In this document: positions 16,498 through 23,887 of the stretch, in pieces | Numbering within the stretch: the stretch's first letter is position 1 | Layout of the letters: every line of letters begins with the position of its first letter | The notes under the pieces: model-generated | Seen by the model: only the letters and a program-made list of their open reading frames with translations | Told to the model about the DNA's origin: nothing | Database searches by the model: none | Made by a program: the position numbers and the translations under genes | Assembly (NCBI RefSeq): GCF_022341425.1 | Contig: NZ_JABFUC010000006.1 | Coordinates: 1 to 64,000 of the forward strand | Direction: 5' to 3' | Length of the DNA stretch: 64,000 nucleotides | Source: Billgrantia campisalis | Lineage (GTDB): Bacteria > Pseudomonadota > Gammaproteobacteria > Pseudomonadales > Halomonadaceae

Positions 16498-17100
16498 ATG
16501 AATGTCGTTAACGAGTCCCCCCGCCGTAAGGAATTGACCCGCCTGGCCGCCCAGTTGTTCGTGCAGGAGGGCTTCGATCGGACGACGGTGCGCATGCTCG
16601 CCCAGGAGATGGGCATCAAGTCCGGCAGCCTCTTCCACCATTTCCGCGACAAGCAGGAGATCCTCGCCGCGGTAATCGAGGAGGGTACCCAGAATGCCCT
16701 GAGCATCGCCCGCCAAGCGCTGGAGGGCTGCGAGGATTCCGCCGAGGCGCGGCTGCACGCCATGGCTCGGGCGCACCTGGAGACCCTGCTCACCGACCGC
16801 AACGCCCACGTGGTGGCGCTCTACGAGTGGCGGCGCCTGGATGCCGAGGCCCGCGACCACCTGAGCCACCTGCGCGACGCCTATGAGGCCCTGTGGGAGC
16901 GAGTCATCGACGAGGCCCTGGAGGCCGGCCTGATCCGCGGCGACCGCTTCCTGGTGTCGCGCTTCGTGATGGGCGCCTTGAACTGGACCGTGCGCTGGTA
17001 CGACCCGGAGGGCCCGCGCAAGCCCGAGGACCTGGCCCATGAATTGATCGCCATGATCGCGCCCGCCAGCTCCGACGCCCCGCTGTCTACCAAGGTATAG
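16498..17100 (+). CDS. TetR-family regulator of acyl-CoA genes
   Basis: A 200-residue TetR repressor. The DNA-binding helices are at residues ~10-55: LTRLAAQLFVQEGFDRTTVRMLAQEMGIKSG..LFHHFRDK, with the typical recognition helix SGSLFHHF. The C-terminal ligand domain is unremarkable. The ATG at 16498 follows the operator-like sequence. It sits between the divergent thiolase/hydrolase operon and the synthetase/dehydrogenase operon, both of which carry the shared 17-base motif; an acyl-CoA ligand is likely but not shown. Confidence 0.92.
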   Translation: MNVVNESPRRKELTRLAAQLFVQEGFDRTTVRMLAQEMGIKSGSLFHHFRDKQEILAAVIEEGTQNALSIARQALEGCEDSAEARLHAMARAHLETLLTDRNAHVVALYEWRRLDAEARDHLSHLRDAYEALWERVIDEALEAGLIRGDRFLVSRFVMGALNWTVRWYDPEGPRKPEDLAHELIAMIAPASSDAPLSTKV

Positions 17101-17106
17101 CCTGCG

Positions 17107-17140
17107 AAAGCCGGTCCGGGGGTTGCCCCGGGCCGGCTTT
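17107..17140 (+). terminator. Rho-independent terminator after the TetR gene
   Basis: AAAGCCGG-T-CCGGGG, loop GTTG, then CCCCGG-G-CCGGCTTT forms a stem of about 15 pairs with one G-T wobble, seven bases after the stop codon; the T-rich stretch is short (TTTGCTTCT). Confidence 0.8.
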
Positions 17141-17155
17141 GCTTCTAGCTTGTAC

Positions 17156-17172
17156 CTAGCGCTTGTTAGGTT
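17156..17172 (+). promoter_or_regulatory. Candidate TetR operator, copy 2 (acyl-CoA synthetase promoter)
   Basis: CTAGCGCTTGTTAGGTT, the near-identical partner of 16471-16487 in the opposite orientation, 124 bases before the synthetase ATG. It contains a CCTA...TAGG dyad. Suggests that one regulator controls both operons. Confidence 0.6.
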
Positions 17173-17187
17173 GACGCTTACGTCAAC
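17170..17187. promoter_or_regulatory. Palindrome GTTGACG-CTTA-CGTCAAC, LiuR-like box
   Basis: Perfect 7-base arms around a four-base spacer, just downstream of the TetR-like site. The TTGACG...CGTCAA shape resembles sites of MerR-type regulators such as LiuR that control branched-chain acyl-CoA genes. No such regulator is in the window, so the assignment is tentative. Confidence 0.35.
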
Positions 17188-17295
17188 TGCGACTAATCAG
17201 AAGGGGCGCGGCAGCGCCTCGTGGAATTCCGAACAGCGCCGGCCGTCCACGGCGAACCACTCACAACAAGCACAAACAGGCAGAGAGGGCAGTTC

Positions 17296-18969
17296 ATGAG
17301 CACGCAAGCGACGCTTCCCGACTACGCGACATATCTCGAAGGCTTTTCCGTCGACCAGGTGATCGCTCGCCTCGACGACCATCAGGACGGCAGCTTCAAT
17401 GCCTACGAGTCCTGCTGCGGCACCCACCTGCGCGCCGGGCGCGGCGATGTCCAGGCGTTGGTGCACGAGGATCTTCAGGGCAACGTCAATACGCTGACCT
17501 ACGCCGAACTGGACGCCGAGAGCGCCAGGCTCGCCGGCTGGTTCCAGTCCCGCGGCCTCGGGGTGGGGGACCGCATCGCCTGCATGCTGCCGCGCTCGCC
17601 CCAGCTGCTGGTGGCGGTGCTGGCCACCTGGCGCATCGGCGCGGTCTACCAGCCGCTGTTCACCGCCTTCGGGCCGGATGCCGTCGACTACCGCCTGGGG
17701 CGCGCCGACACCAAGCTGGTTATCACCGATCACGCCAACCGCTTCAAGTTCGATGGGCTCACTCAGTGCCCGCCGGTGCTGGCGGTGGGCGGCCCCGACG
17801 CCGAGCACGGCGACGACCTGGACTGGGCCGATGCCCTTGCTCACTCGTCGATGACCGGCAAGCCGCCGCGCCTGTCGCCGGAGGCCCCCTTCCTGCAGAT
17901 GTTCACCTCCGGCACCGTGGGTAAGCCCAAGGGCGTGGCGGTGCCGCTCTCCGGCATGCCGGCCTTCGCCATCTACATGGAGCTGGCCATCGACCTGCGC
18001 GAGAGTGACCGCTTCTGGAACATGGCCGACCCCGGCTGGGCCTATGGTCTCTACTACGCCATCGCCGGGCCACTGCTGCTGGGTGTCACCACTCACTTCT
18101 GCGAGGCCGGCTTCAGCGCCGAGGGCGCCATGGCGTTCATGAAGCGCCATCGCATCACCAACTTCGCGGCCGCTCCCACTGCCTACCGGTTGATGAAGGC
18201 CTCGGGGCTGTTCGACAGCGCCCACGAGACCCTCGAGCTGCGGGTGGCGAGCTCCGCCGGCGAGCCGCTCAATACCGAGGTGGTCGGCTGGGTGGAGCGC
18301 TCGCTGGGCTGCCCGGTGATGGACCACTACGGCCAGACCGAGACCGGCATGACCTGCTGCAACCACCACGCCCTGGAACATCCCAAGCATGTCGGCGCCA
18401 TGGGCGTGCCGATGCCCGGCTATCGGCTGGCGATCCTCGACGCCGAGTACAATGAGCTGCCCCCGGGCGAGCCCGGTGTGCTGGCGGTGGACATCGAGAA
18501 CTCCCCGGCACACTTCTTCGCCGGCTACACTTGGCAGGAGAAGCACCCCTTTGCCAATGGCTACTACCTGACCGGCGACGTGGTGATTCGCAACGAGGAC
18601 GGCACCTTCCAGTTCGCCGGTCGTGACGACGATATCATCACCACTGCCGGCTACCGTGTCGGTCCGACCGACGTGGAGAACAGCGTGCTGACCCATCCGG
18701 CCGTGGCCGAGTCCGCCGCCGTGGGCCAGCCCGACGAGATTCGCGGCGAGATCATCAAGTCCTATGTCGTGCTGCGCGAGGGCTTCGAGGCCAGCGACGC
18801 GCTCGCCGACGAGATCCGCCAGCAGGTGCGCGAGCGGCTCTCCACCCACGCCTTCCCGCGGGTGATCGAGTTCGTCGAGACACTGCCCAAGACACCCAGC
18901 GGCAAGATCCAGCGCTTCAAGCTGCGCGCCGATGCCAGCGAGAAGGCCGAGGCGCAAGCCGCCAAATGA
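17296..18969 (+). CDS. AMP-forming acyl-CoA synthetase
   Basis: A 557-residue member of the ANL superfamily, closest in layout to acetyl/propionyl and medium-chain acyl-CoA synthetases. Visible motifs are the P-loop TSGTVGKPKG (residues 204-213), YGQTETGM, the YYLTGD aspartate, the hinge GRDDDIITTAGYRVGP, and the C-terminal catalytic lysine in PKTPSGKIQR. It activates a carboxylic acid with ATP and CoA. The ATG at 17296 has GAGAGGGC upstream. It starts a two-gene unit with the dehydrogenase 20 bases downstream. The acid specificity cannot be read from the sequence. Confidence 0.92.
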   Translation: MSTQATLPDYATYLEGFSVDQVIARLDDHQDGSFNAYESCCGTHLRAGRGDVQALVHEDLQGNVNTLTYAELDAESARLAGWFQSRGLGVGDRIACMLPRSPQLLVAVLATWRIGAVYQPLFTAFGPDAVDYRLGRADTKLVITDHANRFKFDGLTQCPPVLAVGGPDAEHGDDLDWADALAHSSMTGKPPRLSPEAPFLQMFTSGTVGKPKGVAVPLSGMPAFAIYMELAIDLRESDRFWNMADPGWAYGLYYAIAGPLLLGVTTHFCEAGFSAEGAMAFMKRHRITNFAAAPTAYRLMKASGLFDSAHETLELRVASSAGEPLNTEVVGWVERSLGCPVMDHYGQTETGMTCCNHHALEHPKHVGAMGVPMPGYRLAILDAEYNELPPGEPGVLAVDIENSPAHFFAGYTWQEKHPFANGYYLTGDVVIRNEDGTFQFAGRDDDIITTAGYRVGPTDVENSVLTHPAVAESAAVGQPDEIRGEIIKSYVVLREGFEASDALADEIRQQVRERLSTHAFPRVIEFVETLPKTPSGKIQRFKLRADASEKAEAQAAK

Positions 18970-18989
18970 ACACTGTGGAGACAGGCTAG

Positions 18990-19757
18990 ATGCAACTGAA
19001 GGACAACACCTTTCTGATTACCGGTGCCGCCTCCGGGCTGGGGGCGGCCACCGCCGAACGCATCGTCGCCGGCGGTGGCCGCGTGGTGCTCTGCGATCTC
19101 AGCGACGCGGTGGACGCCCATGCCGAGCGCCTGGGCGAGGCCGCCCGGGCCTGCCGTGGCGATGTCACCTCAGGCGACGACATCCAGGCCGCCGTGGACG
19201 CCGCCGTCGCCTTAAGCGGCGACCGGGGCCTTGCTGGCGTGGTGCACTGCGCGGGTATCGTCAGCGTGGCCAAGCTGGTCGACCGGGAGGGTAACCCCGC
19301 CGACCTGGACGCCTACGCCCGTACCGTCCAGATCAACCTGGTGGGCACCTTCAACGTCATGCGCCTGGCCGCCGCCGCCATGGCCGGCAACGCCCCCGGC
19401 GAGGACGGCGAGCGCGGGGTGATCATCAACACCGCCTCGGTGGCCGCCTTCGACGGTCAGGTAGGGCAGTGCGCCTACAGCGCCTCCAAGGCCGGAGTGG
19501 TGGGCATGAGCCTGCCGGCGGCCCGGGAGCTGTCGCGCCACGGCATCCGCGTCATGGCCATTGCGCCCGGGGTCTTCGAGACGCCGATGATGAGCGAGAT
19601 CCCCGACGAGGCCGCCGCGGCGCTGGCCGCCTCGGTGCCCTTCCCCAAGCGGCTGGGCAAGCCCGACGAGTTCGCCCGGCTGGCCGAGCAGATCATCACC
19701 AACGCCATGCTCAACGGCGAGACGATCCGCCTCGACGGCGGTATCCGCATGCAGTAG
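18990..19757 (+). CDS. SDR-family 3-hydroxyacyl-CoA dehydrogenase (type 2, HSD10-like)
   Basis: A 255-residue short-chain dehydrogenase. NAD site TGAASGLG (residues 11-18), catalytic Ser150, Tyr163 and Lys167 (YSASK), and the family end RLDGGIRMQ. Length, the HCAGI segment and [10 protein letters not shown] resemble 3-hydroxyacyl-CoA dehydrogenase type 2, which oxidises 3-hydroxyacyl-CoA including the 2-methyl form from isoleucine. Co-transcribed with the acyl-CoA synthetase. It could supply the step before the thiolases encoded nearby. Identification of the SDR subfamily is good, substrate less certain. Confidence 0.9.
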   Translation: MQLKDNTFLITGAASGLGAATAERIVAGGGRVVLCDLSDAVDAHAERLGEAARACRGDVTSGDDIQAAVDAAVALSGDRGLAGVVHCAGIVSVAKLVDREGNPADLDAYARTVQINLVGTFNVMRLAAAAMAGNAPGEDGERGVIINTASVAAFDGQVGQCAYSASKAGVVGMSLPAARELSRHGIRVMAIAPGVFETPMMSEIPDEAAAALAASVPFPKRLGKPDEFARLAEQIITNAMLNGETIRLDGGIRMQ

Positions 19758-19835
19758 GCCCTTCGGGCAGGGGCAAGGGGCGATGGGCGTTGCCCGCCCC
19801 TCGCGCTCTGCAACGCCTTCCCTGAGTGGCGGCGG

Positions 19836-21473
19836 TCAGGTCGCCACCCTGCGGCGACAGTAGCAGGAGGCCCGCACCGAGACCTCGGCGCGGGCCGCTG
19901 CGCGTTCCAACTGGGCCTTGATGTGCCGCGCCTCCAGGGTTTCACCGCGCCGGGTGAGGCACTCGTACAGTCCGTGCAGGCTCCAGACGTTCTGCGGGTG
20001 CTGGCAGGCGCGGCTCAGGGTGTCGTCGAGGCCGAGGTCGGCACGGTAGACCGCCTCCGCCTCGTCCACTCGCCCCTGATCCAGCAGCAATGCCCCCAGC
20101 GCGTGCCGGGTCGGCTGCATCCAGGCCCAGGGCTCGTCGTAGGGCAGGGTGTCGTCGAGCTCGACGGCCGTGTAGAGATGCGCGAAGGCGGCATCGTGGT
20201 GGCCGCTGTGGTAGGCCAGCTCGCCCAGCATCATCTGCTCGGCCACCTTCAGGATGTCCTCGGCCGTGTTGTTGAACAGCAGGCGGCTTTGGGGCACCGC
20301 CGCCTGGGCGGCAAAGAACCTGTCCCGTTCCACCTCGGCCTCCTCGATGTCGCCGGTATTGGCCAGGGCCACCGTTCGGGCGTAGCGCATCATCGCCAGC
20401 GTGGTGGCGTAGAGCGTCGCATCCTCGGGCAGCGGCTGGGCCAGAATGGCTTCCCACATCCCGAAGCGGATCAGTACATGCTGCTTCATGGGCACGAAGG
20501 CCTCGAACCAGTCGGCCATCTGGCGCAGCAGGGATTCGGGCAGCGTGGCGACCAGCTCGTCCGCCGCCTCCAGCGCCGGGGTCGGTTGGGCCAGGAACAT
20601 CGCGCCGTAGATCTTGAAGTGGTAGTTGTGGCAGCGATACACCGTGTAGAAGTTTTCCGCCCCCTCCCGCTCGAGGAAGCGTCGGTCCGCGGCGATCGCC
20701 AGGGCGTTGCGGCTGACCACGTTATGATAGTCCCCGCAGAGCACATCGATATGGGTCGCCATGTGGATCAGATGGCCCGCATCGGGCACCAGGGTGCTGA
20801 GGCGGTCACCGTGGCGTAGCGCCAGTTCGGGATGCGGCGACATCTCCATCAGATGGATGTACATGTGCAGCAGGCCCGGATGCTCCCAGGCGTCCTCGAC
20901 CTCGGCAAAGGCCCGCTCGAGGACCGCCTTCGCCTCGAGCGTGTCCGCACCTGCGGCGGGTTCACCGGTAGGCAGGTCCCAGAGTTGCCAGGGGGTGCGG
21001 TTCAGCAGGGCCTCGGCGAAGAGCGCCGCGACATCGAGGTCGTCAGGGTAGCTGCGATAGGCCTCGCGCATGGCGTCGGCATAGCCGTCGAGGCAGGGGC
21101 TGAAATCCTCGACCGTCTCTGCGGGCGCACGGTGCTGCACGGCCTGTATCAGTGCGCGCTCCACCGGCGAGACCCGCTCGACGAGTGACGCGGCCGCCTT
21201 CGCCGCCGGACGCGCCAGCGCCATGGCCTCGCGCTGCTCCTCCGGCTCGAGGGTTTCCCATTGCTGGTTATAGTTGGGGCCGGCCGCATGGGCAATGCCC
21301 CACTGCGCCATCGCGCAGTCCGGGTCCGCCGCGAGCGCCCGGCGAAAGCAGCCGATGGCCGCTTCGTGGTTGAAGCCGTAGAGCCAGATCAGCCCCTGAT
21401 CGAACCAGCGTTGTGCCTGATCCGAGGAGGTGGTGACTGGCCGAGAGTAGTTGCCCAGCTGGTAGTCGCTCAT
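19836..21473 (-). CDS. TPR-repeat protein of unknown function
   Basis: A 545-residue soluble protein built of helical repeats; the clearest TPR-like units are at residues 20-55 (WLYGFNHEAAIGCFRRALAADPDCAMAQWGIAHA) in halves of that pattern, and again near 430-520. Histidine-rich stretches (HMYIHLMEMSPH, HLIHMATHIDVLCGDYH, YRCHNYHFKIYGAMFL) are conserved in this family and could bind metal, but that is only a guess. No signal peptide. It starts at the ATG at 21473 and converges on the SDR gene. I know the family only as TPR-containing hypothetical proteins. Confidence 0.8.
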   Translation of the reverse strand: MSDYQLGNYSRPVTTSSDQAQRWFDQGLIWLYGFNHEAAIGCFRRALAADPDCAMAQWGIAHAAGPNYNQQWETLEPEEQREAMALARPAAKAAASLVERVSPVERALIQAVQHRAPAETVEDFSPCLDGYADAMREAYRSYPDDLDVAALFAEALLNRTPWQLWDLPTGEPAAGADTLEAKAVLERAFAEVEDAWEHPGLLHMYIHLMEMSPHPELALRHGDRLSTLVPDAGHLIHMATHIDVLCGDYHNVVSRNALAIAADRRFLEREGAENFYTVYRCHNYHFKIYGAMFLAQPTPALEAADELVATLPESLLRQMADWFEAFVPMKQHVLIRFGMWEAILAQPLPEDATLYATTLAMMRYARTVALANTGDIEEAEVERDRFFAAQAAVPQSRLLFNNTAEDILKVAEQMMLGELAYHSGHHDAAFAHLYTAVELDDTLPYDEPWAWMQPTRHALGALLLDQGRVDEAEAVYRADLGLDDTLSRACQHPQNVWSLHGLYECLTRRGETLEARHIKAQLERAAARAEVSVRASCYCRRRVAT

Positions 21474-21889
21474 CGAGACACTCCTCCTGACACTGGCGTT
21501 GCGACAGTGAGGCCGGCATGGCGACGTCGCGAAAGGCCGGGGTGTCCGAGGAGCCCACTTAGCGGTAGCTGCGGGGCTCACACGCCACCAGTAGGGGAGA
21601 GGCCAGCGTGCGGGTCACCATGAGCGGTGTCATGACTTGCCCGTTCTCATTTAGGCCTCAGTTTAGCAGAAGAGGCCGGAGTCAAGCGGACGAGGCCTGG
21701 CGGTCAGGTTCAGGCTCGGCCGCCAGCCAAGTCACATGCCGCGGTGCAGGTTGAGATCAAACGAACGCTTGACTTGTTGTCTCGTGGCGGCTAGTTTCAA
21801 ACACATGTTTGAAATCGGCCGGCGTCGATTTCACACGCCCGACTTCAGGTGCCCCTCTGCGGCGCGATTGTGGATTTGGAGAGTTCGAG
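21474..21889. other. 416-bp divergent intergenic region
   Basis: Between the TPR gene and the acyl-CoA dehydrogenase. I see no gene here. It holds the promoter regions of both and the PsrA-like palindrome at 21795-21814. Confidence 0.6.
21795..21814. promoter_or_regulatory. PsrA-like operator TTTCAAAC-ACAT-GTTTGAAA
   Basis: Perfect 8-base inverted arms with a four-base spacer, 76 bases before the acyl-CoA dehydrogenase ATG. The core CAAAC-N4-GTTTG matches the known consensus of PsrA, the fatty-acid-responsive TetR regulator of Pseudomonas and relatives that represses beta-oxidation genes. Confidence 0.6.
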
Positions 21890-23701
21890 ATGCCCGACTA
21901 TCAGGCCCCCCTGCGTGACCTTCGCTTCGTGATGGATGAGCTGCTGGACTACCCGGCCCACTACGCACGCCTACCCGGCGGCGAGGAGGCTTCTCCCGAC
22001 GTGGTGGCCGCCATCCTGGAGGAGGGCGCGCGTTTCGCCCGCGAGGTGCTGCTGCCGCTGAACCAGAGCGGCGACCAGGAGGGCTGCCTGCTGGAGGGCG
22101 GCGAGGTCAAGGCGCCCAAGGGCTTCAAGGCGGCCTACGCCCAGTACGTGGAGGGCGGCTGGCCGAGCCTCGCCGCCGACCCCGCCCACGGCGGACAGGG
22201 GCTGCCGCCGTCGCTCGCCATGGTGCTCAACGAGATGGTCTGCGCCACCAACCTGGCCTGGGGCATGTACCCGGGGCTCTCCCACGGCGCCGCCGACGCC
22301 CTGCGTCACCACGGCACCGATGAGCAGCAGGCCACCTACCTGACCAAACTGGTCGAGGGCACCTGGACTGGCACCATGTGTCTCACCGAGCCCCACTGCG
22401 GCACCGACCTCGGCCTGATCAAGACCCGCGCCGTACCCACCGACGATGGCGCCTTTGAGATCACCGGCACCAAGATCTTTATCTCCGCCGGCGAGCACGA
22501 CATGGCCGAGAACATCGTCCACCTGGTGCTGGCCAAGTTGCCGGACGCCCCGGAGGGCTCGAAAGGGATCTCGCTGTTCGTAGTACCCAAGTTCCTGCCC
22601 AACGAGGCGGGGGAGCCCGGCGAGCGCAACGGTGTGGTATGTGGCTCCCTGGAGCACAAGATGGGCATCCACGGCAACGCCACCTGCGTGATGAACTTCG
22701 ATGGCGCCAAGGGTTTCCTGGTGGGCGCGCCCAACAAGGGCCTGGCCTGCATGTTCACCATGATGAACGCCGCGCGCATCGGCGTGGGCATCCAGGGCCT
22801 GGGGCTCACCGAGGCGAGCTTCCAGAACGCCCTGGCCTATGCCCGTGACCGCCTGCAGATGCGCGCGCTTGCCGGCCCGAAGGCGCCCGAGAAGCCCGCC
22901 GACCCGATCATCGTTCATCCGGACGTGCGGCGCATGCTGCTGACCCAGAAGGCCTTCGCCGAGGGCGGCCGGATGCTGGTGCTCTACACCGCCCAGATGA
23001 TCGATGTCGTCGAGCACGGTCAGGACGCCGCCGAGCGTGAGCAGGCCGAGACCCTGCTGGGTCTGCTGACCCCCATCGTCAAGGCGTTCCTCACCGAGGT
23101 GGGCTTCGAGGCCACCAACGAAGGGGTCCAGGTTTTCGGCGGCCACGGCTTCATCCAGGAGTGGGGCATGGAGCAGCTGGTGCGCGATGCTCGCATCACC
23201 CGCCTCTACGAGGGCACCACCGGCATCCAGGCCCTCGACCTGCTGGGCCGCAAGGTGCTGATGAGCCAGGGCGAGAGTCTCAAGGTCTTTACCAAGCAGA
23301 TCCACAAGTTCTGCCAGGCGGAGGAGGGCAACACCGAACTGGCCGAATTCGTGCGTCCGCTGGCTAAGCTCAACGCCGAGTGGGGCGAGCTGACCATGGG
23401 CATCGGCATGAAGGCCATGAACGATCGCGAGGAAGTGGGGGCGGCCAGCGTCGACTACCTGATGTACTCGGGCTACGCGACCCTGGCCTACCTGTTCGCC
23501 CGCGCCGCCAAGCAGGCCCAGACGACCCTGGTCGAGGGCACTGACGATGCGGCCTTCTATCGCGCCAAGCTCAACACCGCGCGCTTCTTCTATCAGCGCC
23601 TGCTGCCGCGCACCCGCGCCCACAAGCAGGCCATCGAGGCCGGCGCCGAATCGCTGATGGCGCTCTCCAGCGAGGACTTCGGCCGCGGCTTCGAGCTCTG
23701 A
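21890..23701 (+). CDS. Acyl-CoA dehydrogenase, long form with C-terminal extension domain
   Basis: A 603-residue flavoenzyme of the ~600-aa acyl-CoA dehydrogenase branch, which includes DmdC-type and some fatty acyl-CoA dehydrogenases. N-terminal, middle and C-terminal ACAD domains are recognisable (MCLTEPHCGTDLGLIKT; ITGTKIFISAGEHDM; GFEATNEGVQVFGGHGF), with catalytic Glu441 in RLYEGTTGIQ, followed by the extra ~130-residue domain of this branch. It introduces the double bond in an acyl-CoA. The ATG at 21890 has GGAGAGTTCGAG upstream. A PsrA-like operator precedes it and a strong terminator follows. Fatty acyl-CoA is the likeliest substrate; a methylthiopropionyl-CoA role cannot be excluded. 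Confidence 0.92.
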   Translation: MPDYQAPLRDLRFVMDELLDYPAHYARLPGGEEASPDVVAAILEEGARFAREVLLPLNQSGDQEGCLLEGGEVKAPKGFKAAYAQYVEGGWPSLAADPAHGGQGLPPSLAMVLNEMVCATNLAWGMYPGLSHGAADALRHHGTDEQQATYLTKLVEGTWTGTMCLTEPHCGTDLGLIKTRAVPTDDGAFEITGTKIFISAGEHDMAENIVHLVLAKLPDAPEGSKGISLFVVPKFLPNEAGEPGERNGVVCGSLEHKMGIHGNATCVMNFDGAKGFLVGAPNKGLACMFTMMNAARIGVGIQGLGLTEASFQNALAYARDRLQMRALAGPKAPEKPADPIIVHPDVRRMLLTQKAFAEGGRMLVLYTAQMIDVVEHGQDAAEREQAETLLGLLTPIVKAFLTEVGFEATNEGVQVFGGHGFIQEWGMEQLVRDARITRLYEGTTGIQALDLLGRKVLMSQGESLKVFTKQIHKFCQAEEGNTELAEFVRPLAKLNAEWGELTMGIGMKAMNDREEVGAASVDYLMYSGYATLAYLFARAAKQAQTTLVEGTDDAAFYRAKLNTARFFYQRLLPRTRAHKQAIEAGAESLMALSSEDFGRGFEL

Positions 23702-23745
23702 ACGCCTCGAGCATCTCTCTCGGTCAGCGCTGTTCTGATCGTTTC

Positions 23746-23772
23746 GCGGCGGGCCTTGCCCGCCGCTTTTTT
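23746..23772 (+). terminator. Rho-independent terminator after acyl-CoA dehydrogenase
   Basis: GCGGCGGGC, loop CTT, GCCCGCCGC, then six T: a perfect nine-pair GC stem with a U-tract. Confidence 0.92.
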
Positions 23773-23887
23773 AATGGGCTATCGCTGGCACCGGGGGTGG
23801 CCGGGAGGCATCATGGTCGCCCCGAACGCTTCACCGCCTGGCTCGGCCGCGCGGTGAAGCCCGAGACAGCATGGACCTCACGCCTGA

